From Blautia sp. (GTDB lineage Bacteria > Bacillota > Clostridia > Lachnospirales > Lachnospiraceae), in NCBI GenBank assembly GCA_023664455.1, contig JAMPFM010000003.1:1-64000 (forward strand): 64,000 nt of DNA. Direction: 5' to 3'. A program made the position numbers and the translations under genes. Positions 25,241 through 34,017 of the stretch are shown in pieces; positions within the stretch are counted from its first letter, which is position 1; each line of letters opens with the position of its first letter. The notes beneath the pieces were generated by a model. It had not been told where the DNA came from, searched no databases, and saw only the letters and a list, made by a program, of their open reading frames with translations.

Positions 25241-27253
25241 ATGCTGGAAAATCGGAAATATGAGCTTTTGTGTATAGATAAAATGTATGACGAAATGGAT
25301 GAAAATGAAGAAAGAATAAGAGAAATCTGTGGGAATGTAAGGGAAGAAGAGTTTAATGCCGTATTCATGGAAAACAATCAGCCGGAAGTAGTATCTGCGC
25401 TGTCGGATATCAGATGGAATTGTGTGGAGTGGCTGGAAATACAGCCTGATGCTGACATATTGATATTGGGTTCAGGATATGGGGAAGTGACGAGTCTATT
25501 TGCAAGGCGGGCAGGACGGGTGTTTTGCGTGGATTCTTCAACTGCAAAATCAAATATAAATGAAATTCGGAACCGCAACCATAAAAATGTTTTTATTTAT
25601 GCTGCATATCTGGAGCAGATGGAAGCAGAATTTAAGGATATGAAATTTGATATGGTTCTTATATTCGGGTGCCTGAACAACGCGGCGAAGTATTACCAAA
25701 GCTCCCATAAAACGGGCAGAGATATGATAGAGTTTGCGGCATCTTATTTAACCGAAACAGGGAAAATGATTATTGTAGAAGATAATAAATATGGTATCAA
25801 ATATTTTGATGGTACGAGACCGGATGGAAAAGAAGCGTATTTTAGTTCGTTTTTAGATGAAAAACAGGGTGGGAAAATGTTCTCAAAATATGACATGATA
25901 AATCTCATAAAAGATTTAGGCATGGAATATCGTTTTTTCTATCCTTATCCCGACTACAAATTTGCCATGTCTATTTTTTCAGATTATTTTTATCCCCAAA
26001 AAGGACAGTTGAATCATTTTGAAAACGTGTGGGAAAGAGGGAAAATAGATTTGTTTTGCCAGGGGAGCGCATTGGAACAAATGGCGGATGATAAAATGTT
26101 TGATATTTTCTCAAATTCGTTTCTTGTTGTATTGAGTAAGAAAAAAGCAGTCTTGGCTGAATTGCCTATCTATATAAAATATGCGAATGAGCGAAGCGTT
26201 AATTTTAGTATACGGACAGAAATATATGAAAAGGAAACTGGAAAAAGGCGGGTTGTTAAAAGACCTTTGTCAATATTTTCAAAAGCGCATCTGGATAATA
26301 TAATAGGTCTGAATAAAAAATTGCAGGAAAAATACAGTGAAAACCCTGATATTAACTTCCCGGAATGCCGGAAGGGAGCAGAAGGTTTAGAGTTTCCATA
26401 TGTTGATGGCGAGACGTTGGAAAATCTGGTAAGAAAATGGGACGAAAAAAGAGAGGAAAAGAAAATTATCGGAGTTTTCGATAGGCTGAACCGATACCTT
26501 ACAATTAGTGCATCTTCTTACTTTATTGCTTCTGAAAAATTCAGGGAAATATTTGGAAAGGTTGAATTACCTGCAAATTTGAGATGTTCTGCAGATGGGA
26601 ACAATGTGGATTGGATTTTATCAAATATTATAGTTGGGACAGACGGGCGTTGGAATATTATCGACTGTGAGTGGGGATTTGATTTCCCAATTCCTTTAAA
26701 ATTTATTTTGTACCGCGCCATTTTTTATGGATTTAGTGATCAACAGAATGCATTAGCAGCTAAAATCTATCATCTGTATGGAATTGATGAGAAAATGAGG
26801 GAAGCCTTTCAATGCATGGAAAGAGCGTTTCAAAGGTATATATTAAATGGAAAAATTCCTATAAGAGAGATAAAGCAAATAGAAAATATCAAATTATTTC
26901 AAAGACCGGCAGAAATATTTTTTGATATGCAGGAAAATGGCTGGTCGAAACTAAATAGCAGAAAGCTGAATGCGATTCTTGGACCAGATCATAAGTTGTC
27001 AACCGTTATTCCTGTTAACGATGACTGGAAAAGACTCAGGATTGACCCGATAGCGAGAAACTGTGTAATTAAGATAGAGAGTATTACCGATTTGGAAGGA
27101 AAAGCAATTGATTTTACGACAAATGGGGAAAAAATAGGCATTGCTTCCTATTTGTATCGTACAAATGATCCACAGATTGTCATAGAAGTTGGGAAAAGAA
27201 TGAAAGGGATTCAATTAGCATTGAAAGTATTTGAGCTGGATGAGGAATTGTAA
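25241..27253 (+). CDS. SAM methyltransferase fused to kinase-like domain, glycan-associated
   Basis: 670 residues from ATG 25241. Residues about 60-250 form a class I methyltransferase: ADILILGSGYGEVTSLFA (motif I), VFCVDSSTAKSN, FDMVLIFGCLNN and ETGKMIIVEDNKYGIKYF. Residues about 310-600 resemble the aminoglycoside-phosphotransferase/LPS-kinase fold, with a possible metal-binding Asp in WNIIDCEWGFDFPIPLKF. Similar fusions occur next to glycosyltransferases in surface-polysaccharide loci. The catalytic activity of the kinase-like half cannot be judged; a clear HxDxxxxN is not seen, only RCSADGNNVDWILSN. It completes the three-gene island. Confidence 0.75.
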   Translation: MLENRKYELLCIDKMYDEMDENEERIREICGNVREEEFNAVFMENNQPEVVSALSDIRWNCVEWLEIQPDADILILGSGYGEVTSLFARRAGRVFCVDSSTAKSNINEIRNRNHKNVFIYAAYLEQMEAEFKDMKFDMVLIFGCLNNAAKYYQSSHKTGRDMIEFAASYLTETGKMIIVEDNKYGIKYFDGTRPDGKEAYFSSFLDEKQGGKMFSKYDMINLIKDLGMEYRFFYPYPDYKFAMSIFSDYFYPQKGQLNHFENVWERGKIDLFCQGSALEQMADDKMFDIFSNSFLVVLSKKKAVLAELPIYIKYANERSVNFSIRTEIYEKETGKRRVVKRPLSIFSKAHLDNIIGLNKKLQEKYSENPDINFPECRKGAEGLEFPYVDGETLENLVRKWDEKREEKKIIGVFDRLNRYLTISASSYFIASEKFREIFGKVELPANLRCSADGNNVDWILSNIIVGTDGRWNIIDCEWGFDFPIPLKFILYRAIFYGFSDQQNALAAKIYHLYGIDEKMREAFQCMERAFQRYILNGKIPIREIKQIENIKLFQRPAEIFFDMQENGWSKLNSRKLNAILGPDHKLSTVIPVNDDWKRLRIDPIARNCVIKIESITDLEGKAIDFTTNGEKIGIASYLYRTNDPQIVIEVGKRMKGIQLALKVFELDEEL

Positions 27254-27391
27254 AAAATTAATTGTGTTGATAGTATTATGTAGCGTATAATAGAAATAAG
27301 CTATTTCAGACATAATGAAAATGAAATGAAAAAGGCGGTTTTGCATGAAGTAAGAGGAACGGATAATTATTTTATGTTACAGGAGGGAAAG

Positions 27392-27637
27392 ATGGAAGTA
27401 GTACGAAAATATATTGATGCAGATAGTTTAATGACAGTGATGAAATTACCTGAGAAATTTAGAAATCGTAAATTGGAGGTACTTATACTTCCAGCAGACG
27501 AACAGGAAAAATCATCTAAGAAAGCCATAGATATTGATAAGGCATTACAGTCATTGGTTGGAGCGATTCCTTATACAGATATGTCTTTAGAAGAATTGAG
27601 GGAGGAGCGGCTAAAGAAGTATGAAAATATTAATTGA
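27392..27637 (+). CDS. Antitoxin-like protein, orphan
   Basis: 81 residues from ATG 27392, preceded by AGGAGGGAAAG. N-terminal part VVRKYIDADSLMTVMKLPEKFRNRKLEVLILP has the look of clostridial antitoxins with an AbrB/DUF2281-like start; the C-terminal part (IDIDKALQSLVGAIPY, LEELREERLKKYENIN) resembles the toxin-binding tail. A longer frame from 27326 lacks a ribosome site. The expected PIN toxin start overlaps its end at 27621 but is only a stub. Family assignment is from appearance. Confidence 0.6.
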   Translation: MEVVRKYIDADSLMTVMKLPEKFRNRKLEVLILPADEQEKSSKKAIDIDKALQSLVGAIPYTDMSLEELREERLKKYENIN

Positions 27638-27750
27638 TATATTTACAGGAAATGGACGGAATCCGCTGATAGGAAGTCAAAAAGGCTTCCTATTTTTGCA
27701 TTTTAGGAACCGGGCAAAATCTACCTTCAAAAATAAGGAAACTCAAGGAA
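27621..27750 (+). pseudogene. PIN-type toxin remnant
   Basis: ATG 27621 overlaps the antitoxin end in the usual coupled way and encodes MKILID, the standard first residues of PIN-domain toxins (usually followed by TNVILD). Here it continues IFTGNGRNPLIG and runs through a terminator hairpin, so the toxin body is gone. The extent is approximate. Confidence 0.45.
27670..27698 (+). terminator. Rho-independent terminator after the antitoxin
   Basis: TAGGAAG (27670-27676) and CTTCCTA (27686-27692) with a T5 tail. Confidence 0.75.
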
Positions 27751-27865
27751 ACTTCATTGTCTATTTTTCACAAATATTTTTTCTATAGGGAAAAATGCCC
27801 AATAAAATATCATTTTTATACAAAAACACCCTCTATAACCTTGTGAAAATAGTGCAAAAAATCGG

Positions 27866-27877
27866 GAAACCGGTTAC
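27866..27877. promoter_or_regulatory. Candidate LacI-family operator of the malto locus
   Basis: GAAACCGGTTAC is a near-perfect inverted repeat with the central CG typical of LacI/CcpA-family operators. It is 12 bp upstream of the -35 box of the locus promoter. The LacI-type gene at 34018 is the natural candidate to bind it, or CcpA. Position upstream of -35 would also fit activation. Confidence 0.5.
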
Positions 27878-27888
27878 TCAATTTGAAA

Positions 27889-27917
27889 TTGCCGTGAAGA
27901 ATCCCCGATGCTATACT
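27889..27917 (+). promoter_or_regulatory. Promoter of the malto locus
   Basis: TTGCCG (27889-27894), 17 bp, TATACT (27912-27917) with TGC in front (extended -10). It lies about 45 bp upstream of the CBM protein start. The rest of 27693-27865 shows no gene. Confidence 0.7.
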
Positions 27918-27962
27918 TGCCTTGTAAAGCGGAATACATCAAGTAAAAAGGAGGATTCTATT

Positions 27963-29186
27963 ATGGTAAAGTCATGGAAAAAAATCACCGCATATTTATT
28001 TATGGCTGCGGCAGCGTTTGCACTGTTTCTGCCGATGAGCGTAAATGCAGAAGAAGAACGGACGGCAATCTATGTACAGGTTCCGGGGGATTGGGAAAAT
28101 CCCTGCGTATGGGCATGGGATGAGGATGGAAACAATGCGTTTGACGCCTGGCCGGGCGGGGAAACGGAAGCAGATGCAGGGAATGAGGGATGGTATTACA
28201 TCTGGATTCCTTCCTGGGCAAATCATGTAATCGTCAATGCCAATGAGGGAAGCGTACAGACAAATGAATTAATACTAGATGGGGGCAATGCATGGATTAG
28301 TGTTGAAGATGCAGAAAATGCAGAAGTTTCCTATGAAGCGTTGACGAAGGGAGATATCCCGGAGTATGTTGAGAAATTTGTAATCCATGCAAGTGTGCCT
28401 GAAAGTTGGGAAGAACCGTGCCTGTGGGCATGGTCGGCGCCGGATGGGACAAATGCATTTGAGGCATGGCCAGGCGCGGCATTGAAGCCGGGTGAAGACA
28501 ATTGGTATACGGGCAAAGCGCCTGTATGGGTAAATTCTATAATCATCAATGCCAAGGAAGGCTCCGTGCAGACGGAAGATATCGCAATCGACCCTGCGGA
28601 AATGTGGATTACGGTTTTAGAAGATGGAAGCTATGATTTTAGTTATGATGACCCCAATGCGGTGAGTGCACCGGATATTACTGTAAACGTGATGGCGCCT
28701 ACAGATTGGGAAGTTCCCTGCTTATGGGCATGGTCAGCGCCGGATGGAACGAATGCATTTGCAGCATGGCCGGGCGAGCCTTTGGCAGAGGGGGAAAACG
28801 GCTGGCTTACTTTGTCGGTTCCCGGCTGGATTAATTCTGTCATCGTCAACGGGAATGAGGGCAGTGTGCAGACAGCAGACATATCCGTGGAAACAGGTAA
28901 GGATATCTGGCTGGTAGTGAGCGGGGCGGAAGCATATGAGGTTTTCTATGAGGAACCTGCAGGTGTAGCGGACACTGCGGCTGAAACAGACGATACAGAA
29001 AACTCAGCCGATGCGGAAAGCGGAGAAGGGGAAGCAGAGGAATCCACGGAAGCTCCTGCAGAAGCAGATGAAACAGAGCAGGCGGGTGTAAGTACAGGAA
29101 TTGTCGTATTGATTGTGGTAGTCTGCATCGTAATTGTGGCATTGGCAGGGTATTTTATCATGAAGAAAAGAAAATCAGTCCACTGA
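27963..29186 (+). CDS. Membrane-anchored surface protein with three starch-binding (CBM26-like) modules
   Basis: 407 residues from ATG 27963, preceded by AAGGAGG. Signal peptide 1-29 (KITAYLFMAAAAFALF, cleavage after VNA). Three tandem modules start near 34, 138 and 238, each about 85 residues with W-(E/D)-x-P-C-(V/L)-WAW, NAF-x-AWPG, W-x-N-x-(V/I)-I(V/I)N and EGSVQT, as in the CBM26 starch-binding module. A Thr/Glu/Ala-rich linker (about 325-372) leads to a C-terminal transmembrane helix (IVVLIVVVCIVIVALAGY) and the tail KKRKSVH. No catalytic domain. It should hold starch or maltodextrin at the cell surface for the transporter encoded next. First gene of the malto operon. Confidence 0.85.
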   Translation: MVKSWKKITAYLFMAAAAFALFLPMSVNAEEERTAIYVQVPGDWENPCVWAWDEDGNNAFDAWPGGETEADAGNEGWYYIWIPSWANHVIVNANEGSVQTNELILDGGNAWISVEDAENAEVSYEALTKGDIPEYVEKFVIHASVPESWEEPCLWAWSAPDGTNAFEAWPGAALKPGEDNWYTGKAPVWVNSIIINAKEGSVQTEDIAIDPAEMWITVLEDGSYDFSYDDPNAVSAPDITVNVMAPTDWEVPCLWAWSAPDGTNAFAAWPGEPLAEGENGWLTLSVPGWINSVIVNGNEGSVQTADISVETGKDIWLVVSGAEAYEVFYEEPAGVADTAAETDDTENSADAESGEGEAEESTEAPAEADETEQAGVSTGIVVLIVVVCIVIVALAGYFIMKKRKSVH

Positions 29187-29205
29187 AAGGGGCATGGTTA
29201 TAACA

Positions 29206-30426
29206 ATGAAAAAAATAATCGCATCATTATTAGTAATCGCAATGCTTGTGGGCATATTATGCGGCTGCGGCGCACAGGGGCAGTCTCTGACAGAGGAAGA
29301 GAAGAATACCATTGTGATTTGGCATGATAAGGAAGAGGCGGTGTCTGAAGCGCTGCTTGAGGAACTGGAACAACTAGCCCCCGATGTTACCGTGCAGTTG
29401 GAATATAAGAGTAATCTTACGGAAGCGTTGAAAATGGTGGGAAACGACCCAAAAGCTGCGCCGGACATGTACTTTTTTGCCCATGATAAAATTGGAGTCT
29501 ATGCAGAAATGGGGATTCTTGCGCCCATCACCGATTTAATCGACAAAGAAGCGATAGATGCTTCTTATGTGGGAATGACGCTGGAGGCGGCAACCTATCA
29601 GGGAAATCTTTATCAGCTTCCAATCTATTTTGAAACATTGCTTTTTATGTACAATCGTCTTTATATGCCGGATGATAAAGTCCCGGAAACAACCGAAGCG
29701 CTGTATGCATATATGCAGGAAAAGACGCGGGGCGGACATTACGGCTTTGTGGAGCAGCACAGCACTGCATATTACAGTGCGGGCTGGATTCATGGATTTG
29801 GCGGATACATCATGGATGCGGAAGGGCATGTGGGATTTAATCAACCGGAGACAATTGCCGCATTGAACTATCATAAAAAGTTTGTGGAATGGATGCCTGG
29901 TGAGAGTGAATATGCGACAGTCAACACACTTTTTCAAGAAGGAAAAGCACATGCGACGATTGGTGGTCCCTGGCTGGTGTCTGCATCGCGGGCGGCGGGA
30001 ATGGATTTAGGGATTGCACCCATGCCGGTAATTGATGAAACGCAGATTCCGGTTTCACCATATATGGGTGTGCAGGGCGTACAGGTGTTGAAGTACGCGG
30101 CGGAAAATAAAACGGAAGCAGTCAAAAAGATCCTGAACGCGTTGATGCAGCCGGAAGTCGGTATTGTGCTGGCCAAGGTCAGCGGCTGTGCGCCGGCGGT
30201 GGAGACCTGCTATGAAGAGGAAGCAGTAGTTTCCGATGATGTGGTTATGGCAATGCGTAAGACGGCAGAAAATACAATTCCCATGCCAAACCGCCCGGAG
30301 ATGGATATCATGTGGACGGTAGCCGCAGATATGCTGGTTAATATCAATATGAGCGGTCAGGATATCAGGGAAAGTTGTGAGGCAGCCCAGATAAAAGCGG
30401 AAGAATTAATCGGGAAAATGCAGTAA
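29206..30426 (+). CDS. Maltodextrin-type ABC transporter substrate-binding lipoprotein
   Basis: 406 residues with a lipoprotein signal: MKKIIASLLVIAMLV followed by the lipobox ILCGC (LCG-C). The mature protein shows the family 1 solute-binding pattern (NTIVIWHDKEEAVSEAL, APDMYFFAHDKIGVYAEMG, GGPWLVSASRAAGMDLGIAP), close to MalE-like maltose/maltodextrin binders. Start chosen at ATG 29206; the in-frame ATG 29194 (MVIT) belongs to the repeated start cassette. It is followed by two permeases and a GH13 enzyme. No ATPase gene is present, so a shared MsmX-type ATPase must be supplied from elsewhere (inference). Confidence 0.88.
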   Translation: MKKIIASLLVIAMLVGILCGCGAQGQSLTEEEKNTIVIWHDKEEAVSEALLEELEQLAPDVTVQLEYKSNLTEALKMVGNDPKAAPDMYFFAHDKIGVYAEMGILAPITDLIDKEAIDASYVGMTLEAATYQGNLYQLPIYFETLLFMYNRLYMPDDKVPETTEALYAYMQEKTRGGHYGFVEQHSTAYYSAGWIHGFGGYIMDAEGHVGFNQPETIAALNYHKKFVEWMPGESEYATVNTLFQEGKAHATIGGPWLVSASRAAGMDLGIAPMPVIDETQIPVSPYMGVQGVQVLKYAAENKTEAVKKILNALMQPEVGIVLAKVSGCAPAVETCYEEEAVVSDDVVMAMRKTAENTIPMPNRPEMDIMWTVAADMLVNINMSGQDIRESCEAAQIKAEELIGKMQ

Positions 30427-30452
30427 AAAGGAAAGTAGGACAGGATATTACG

Positions 30453-31370
30453 ATGAAGAAACAAAATATTAAATTGGGTAAAAAGGAAAAAAACAGCACA
30501 TGGGTTTCCTATTTGTGGTCGGCGCCTTCCCTGCTGCTTATCTGTCTGATTGTTATTTTTCCCATTTTTTATACGGGATATATTTCGCTGACCAATATGA
30601 ATGTATATCATTGGTTTACTTATAATTTTATCGGACTGGATAATTATGAGGAAGCGCTTCTGGTGTTTGATAGCGGATTTCTTTCAGCGCTTATGCTGAC
30701 AATCGGCTGGACGGCGGTCAATATGATATTGCAATTACTTATTGCCTATCTGCTGGCGAGTCTGCTGAATACGGATGGACTCAGACTGCGCAACTTTTAT
30801 CGGACGCTTTTAATCTTTCCCTGGGCGATGCCGGGGTATGTGTCTATTTTATTGTGGAAAACGGGAATGTTCAATTCTCAGTTTGGATTATTGAATCAGT
30901 GGATGGAAAAATTAGGATTTTCCCCCGTGAAATGGCTGGCGGATGACGTATCGGCATTTATCTGCTGCAGTGTGGTCAATCTCTGGCTGGCATTGCCGTT
31001 TATGATTACCATTATAGACGGAGCACTGCAGAGCGTCGATAGGAGTTACTATGAAAGCGCTTTATTGGACGGCGCTGGCTGGCTGCAGAGAACCTGGTAT
31101 ATTACGATTCCATCCATCAGACCGATTATTGCGCCCTCAGTCATTATCACTATCTTTACGACATTTAAACAGTTTGACGTGATTTATCTGCTGACGCAGC
31201 AGGCAGGAGCAAAGACCGGCGCGCATATCCATACGATTTTAACCTATGCGTATGAGAATGCTTTTATCACCAACAATTACGGATACAGTTCAGCGGTATC
31301 GATGATTATATTTGTAATCTTGATTTTATTTTCCTATGTGATTCATATCAAACCAAAGGAGGAGTCCTGA
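30453..31370 (+). CDS. Maltodextrin ABC transporter permease, MalF type
   Basis: 305-residue membrane protein with six predicted helices; the first begins WVSYLWSAPSLLLICLI. The cytoplasmic EAA loop is YYESALLDGAGWLQR near residue 200, the contact for the ATPase. It is shorter than E. coli MalF, as usual in Firmicutes. It overlaps the next gene by one base (TGATG), indicating coupled translation. Confidence 0.9.
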   Translation: MKKQNIKLGKKEKNSTWVSYLWSAPSLLLICLIVIFPIFYTGYISLTNMNVYHWFTYNFIGLDNYEEALLVFDSGFLSALMLTIGWTAVNMILQLLIAYLLASLLNTDGLRLRNFYRTLLIFPWAMPGYVSILLWKTGMFNSQFGLLNQWMEKLGFSPVKWLADDVSAFICCSVVNLWLALPFMITIIDGALQSVDRSYYESALLDGAGWLQRTWYITIPSIRPIIAPSVIITIFTTFKQFDVIYLLTQQAGAKTGAHIHTILTYAYENAFITNNYGYSSAVSMIIFVILILFSYVIHIKPKEES

Positions 31371-32215
31371 TGCAGCATAGAAAAGGAAAACAAAGAGTAA
31401 AGCTGGCGTTTGTGAATCTGATTTTACTCCTCGTATGTTTTGTGACGTTTGTGCCGATTTTATATGCTTTTTCCGTATCCATCAATGAACAGAACAGCCT
31501 GCTTGGTTCCAATTTTTCTTTTATCCCGCAGAGGGTAACCTTGGAAAACTATCGTAAGGTGTTTACGCAGGAGCCGGTGGTTTTGTGGTTTAAGAACAGT
31601 CTGATCCTTGCGGTTTCTACGGTTGTAATTTCGCTGGGCACGGGGATTCCGGCGGCATATATCTTTTCCAGGAGGAAGTTTCCCGGAAGAAACGCGATTT
31701 TGCAGTTATTGATTCTGTTGTATGCCTTTCCTTCCCTATTGTCCATGACGGCATTATATAAACTTTTGAGCCCGATGGGGCTAATCAATACCAGGGGCGG
31801 GCTGATTATTGTGTATACCGGGACGATGGCGGTGTTTGCGCTATGGAATATGAAGGGGTATTTCGATACGATTCCCGTGGAAATTGAGGAAGCGGCAATG
31901 ATTGATGGCGCAGATCCGGTGCAAATTGTAGGGAAGGTTGTGCTGCCTTTAGCAAAACCTACGATTGCGGTTACGGCAATGATGGTTCTGATTTATGTAT
32001 GGAATGAGTATATTTTTGCGATTAATTTCATGACCGGGGAAAATACTTATACACTGGCAGCAGGTTTATATTCCCTGCAGGCGAATGAAACAAGTGGGAG
32101 CTGGCCGGTATTCTCAGCCGCTTCCCTGTTAGTATCGTTACCGATACTGGTGATATTCTTTGCTTTGCAAAAAAATATGGCGTCAGGACTGACGTCAGGC
32201 GGTGTGAAAGGCTAA
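31370..32215 (+). CDS. Maltodextrin ABC transporter permease, MalG type
   Basis: 281-residue membrane protein, six predicted helices, with the EAA loop EIEEAAMIDGADPVQIVGKV near residue 170. Second permease of the importer; its partner MalF-like gene overlaps the start by one base. The C-terminal end KNMASGLTSGGVKG is the common MalG tail. Confidence 0.9.
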   Translation: MQHRKGKQRVKLAFVNLILLLVCFVTFVPILYAFSVSINEQNSLLGSNFSFIPQRVTLENYRKVFTQEPVVLWFKNSLILAVSTVVISLGTGIPAAYIFSRRKFPGRNAILQLLILLYAFPSLLSMTALYKLLSPMGLINTRGGLIIVYTGTMAVFALWNMKGYFDTIPVEIEEAAMIDGADPVQIVGKVVLPLAKPTIAVTAMMVLIYVWNEYIFAINFMTGENTYTLAAGLYSLQANETSGSWPVFSAASLLVSLPILVIFFALQKNMASGLTSGGVKG

Positions 32216-32236
32216 GAAGGGGGCATGGTTATTAAA

Positions 32237-33964
32237 ATGGACAGGAGTGCAGTATTACATATTCCGATGTCGGAGTATGCCTATGGAATAGATGAAGAGC
32301 ATGTGACAATCCGGCTTCGGTGCGCAAGAGGGGATTTGAGGCAGTGTATTTTGTATTTCGGGGACCGGGCATGCAGACAGACGCCGGTAATTTTTACACG
32401 ACAGGAAATGAAGGTGGCAGCTTCGGATGAATATTTCGATTATTATGAAGTTACGCTGGAACATCCCTATAAAAGAATCAATTACTATTTTGAGCTGATA
32501 GGGGAAAAGGAGCGGGTGTTGTATTACGGGGACTGTTTCATGGAAACGTGTGTAGATGACAGGTCGGAATATTATCAGCTTCCCTTTAACCACAGGGCGG
32601 ATATCGTTACGCCGCCTGCGTGGGCACAAGACACGGTAATTTATCATATTTTTCCCGACAGTTTTGCAACCGGGAAAGAGTATCTTTCGGGAAAATCTAA
32701 AGAAGCCGAATTTCACAAAGAAAGCGTCAAAGGAAAACTTGGAGGCACTATCCGTGGCATTAGCGAAAATGTGGGCTATCTGAAAGAACTGGGATTTAAC
32801 GGTATTTATATTAATCCGATTTTTGCAGCAGGAGAATATCATAAGTATGACTTATTAGATTATTATCATGTGGATCCATGTTTTGGAACGAATGAAGAGT
32901 TCAAAGAGCTGGTGAAAATCTACCATGAAAACGGCATGAGAGTAATCATAGACGGTGTATTTAACCATTGCGGCTGGAAATTTTTTGCCTTTGAAGATGT
33001 GGTGAAAAAGGGGGAAAATTCCCGCTATAAAGACTGGTTTTACCATCTGGAATTTCCGGTGGTAAGACCACAAAACGGTGAGATTTATCCAGACTATGAA
33101 TGCTTCGGTTATGAGAGGATGATGCCCAAGTTAAATACCCAGAATCCCGAAGTGATAGAGTATTTCTGCCGTGTGTGCCAATATTGGCTGAAGGAATATG
33201 AAATCGACGGATGGCGGCTGGACGTGGCGAGCGAAATTAATGATGCATTCTGGGAAAGCTTCTATCGTACAGCGAAAGAAATCAATCCGGAGGCTATTCT
33301 AATCGGGGAAGTGTGGGAAACGGCGCGTCATTGGCTGGATGGTAAAAAGTTTGATTCTACCATGAATTATGATTTTAGAAAACACTGCCGCCGTTTTTTT
33401 GCAGAGAAAAGTATCGATGCGTATGAGTTTGATGGAAGAGTGACCAATATGCGGATGCGCTACCGGACGCAGACTGTTTACGCACAACTGAATTTGTTGG
33501 ACAGCCATGATGTCAGCAGGTTTTTATCATTATGCGGCGGCGATGAGAAGAGATATCAACTGGCAGTGTTGTTTCAGATGACATTTCCGGGGATTCCTTC
33601 TGTATTCTATGGGGATGAGAAGGGAATTGACGGGATTTTAGAGGAAGAGTACAGGGCGCCGATGCCTTGGGAAAAAGAAGAAGATGCGCTTTTGGCTTTT
33701 TATAAAAAGGCGATTGGGCTGCGCAGGGAGTATGCGGCGCTCAGACAGGGCGGATATCGCACGATACAGGCACAAAAAGGAAGCAGACTCTATATCTATG
33801 CAAGGGAAACGGATTCTGATACAATTATGATTGCACTTAATGGAAATGATACCACATGCAGTCTGCCAGAACTATTTACGACAGAAGAAATTATCTGGCA
33901 GGAGGGACTTGAAGGAGGAAAGCTTGCATCTATGGGATGGGCAGTCGTGCATGTCGGAACATAG
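32237..33964 (+). CDS. Cytoplasmic alpha-glucosidase-type enzyme, GH13 neopullulanase/cyclomaltodextrinase family
   Basis: 575 residues from ATG 32237; an in-frame ATG 32225 adds MVIK and is part of the repeated start cassette. No signal peptide. An N-terminal immunoglobulin-like CBM34-type domain (about 1-120) precedes the GH13 barrel, which begins DTVIYHIFPDSFATG. Catalytic regions: VIDGVFNHCG (region I), GWRLDVASEI with the nucleophile Asp, ILIGEVWE with the acid/base Glu, and LLDSHDVSRF with the transition-state Asp. Typical of enzymes that cleave imported maltodextrins. Exact linkage preference cannot be read from the sequence. Confidence 0.9.
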   Translation: MDRSAVLHIPMSEYAYGIDEEHVTIRLRCARGDLRQCILYFGDRACRQTPVIFTRQEMKVAASDEYFDYYEVTLEHPYKRINYYFELIGEKERVLYYGDCFMETCVDDRSEYYQLPFNHRADIVTPPAWAQDTVIYHIFPDSFATGKEYLSGKSKEAEFHKESVKGKLGGTIRGISENVGYLKELGFNGIYINPIFAAGEYHKYDLLDYYHVDPCFGTNEEFKELVKIYHENGMRVIIDGVFNHCGWKFFAFEDVVKKGENSRYKDWFYHLEFPVVRPQNGEIYPDYECFGYERMMPKLNTQNPEVIEYFCRVCQYWLKEYEIDGWRLDVASEINDAFWESFYRTAKEINPEAILIGEVWETARHWLDGKKFDSTMNYDFRKHCRRFFAEKSIDAYEFDGRVTNMRMRYRTQTVYAQLNLLDSHDVSRFLSLCGGDEKRYQLAVLFQMTFPGIPSVFYGDEKGIDGILEEEYRAPMPWEKEEDALLAFYKKAIGLRREYAALRQGGYRTIQAQKGSRLYIYARETDSDTIMIALNGNDTTCSLPELFTTEEIIWQEGLEGGKLASMGWAVVHVGT

Positions 33965-34017
33965 TTATCGGTGGATAAAGAGATGAATGCACCGGAAAAG
34001 AAAGGCACAGGGAGCAG

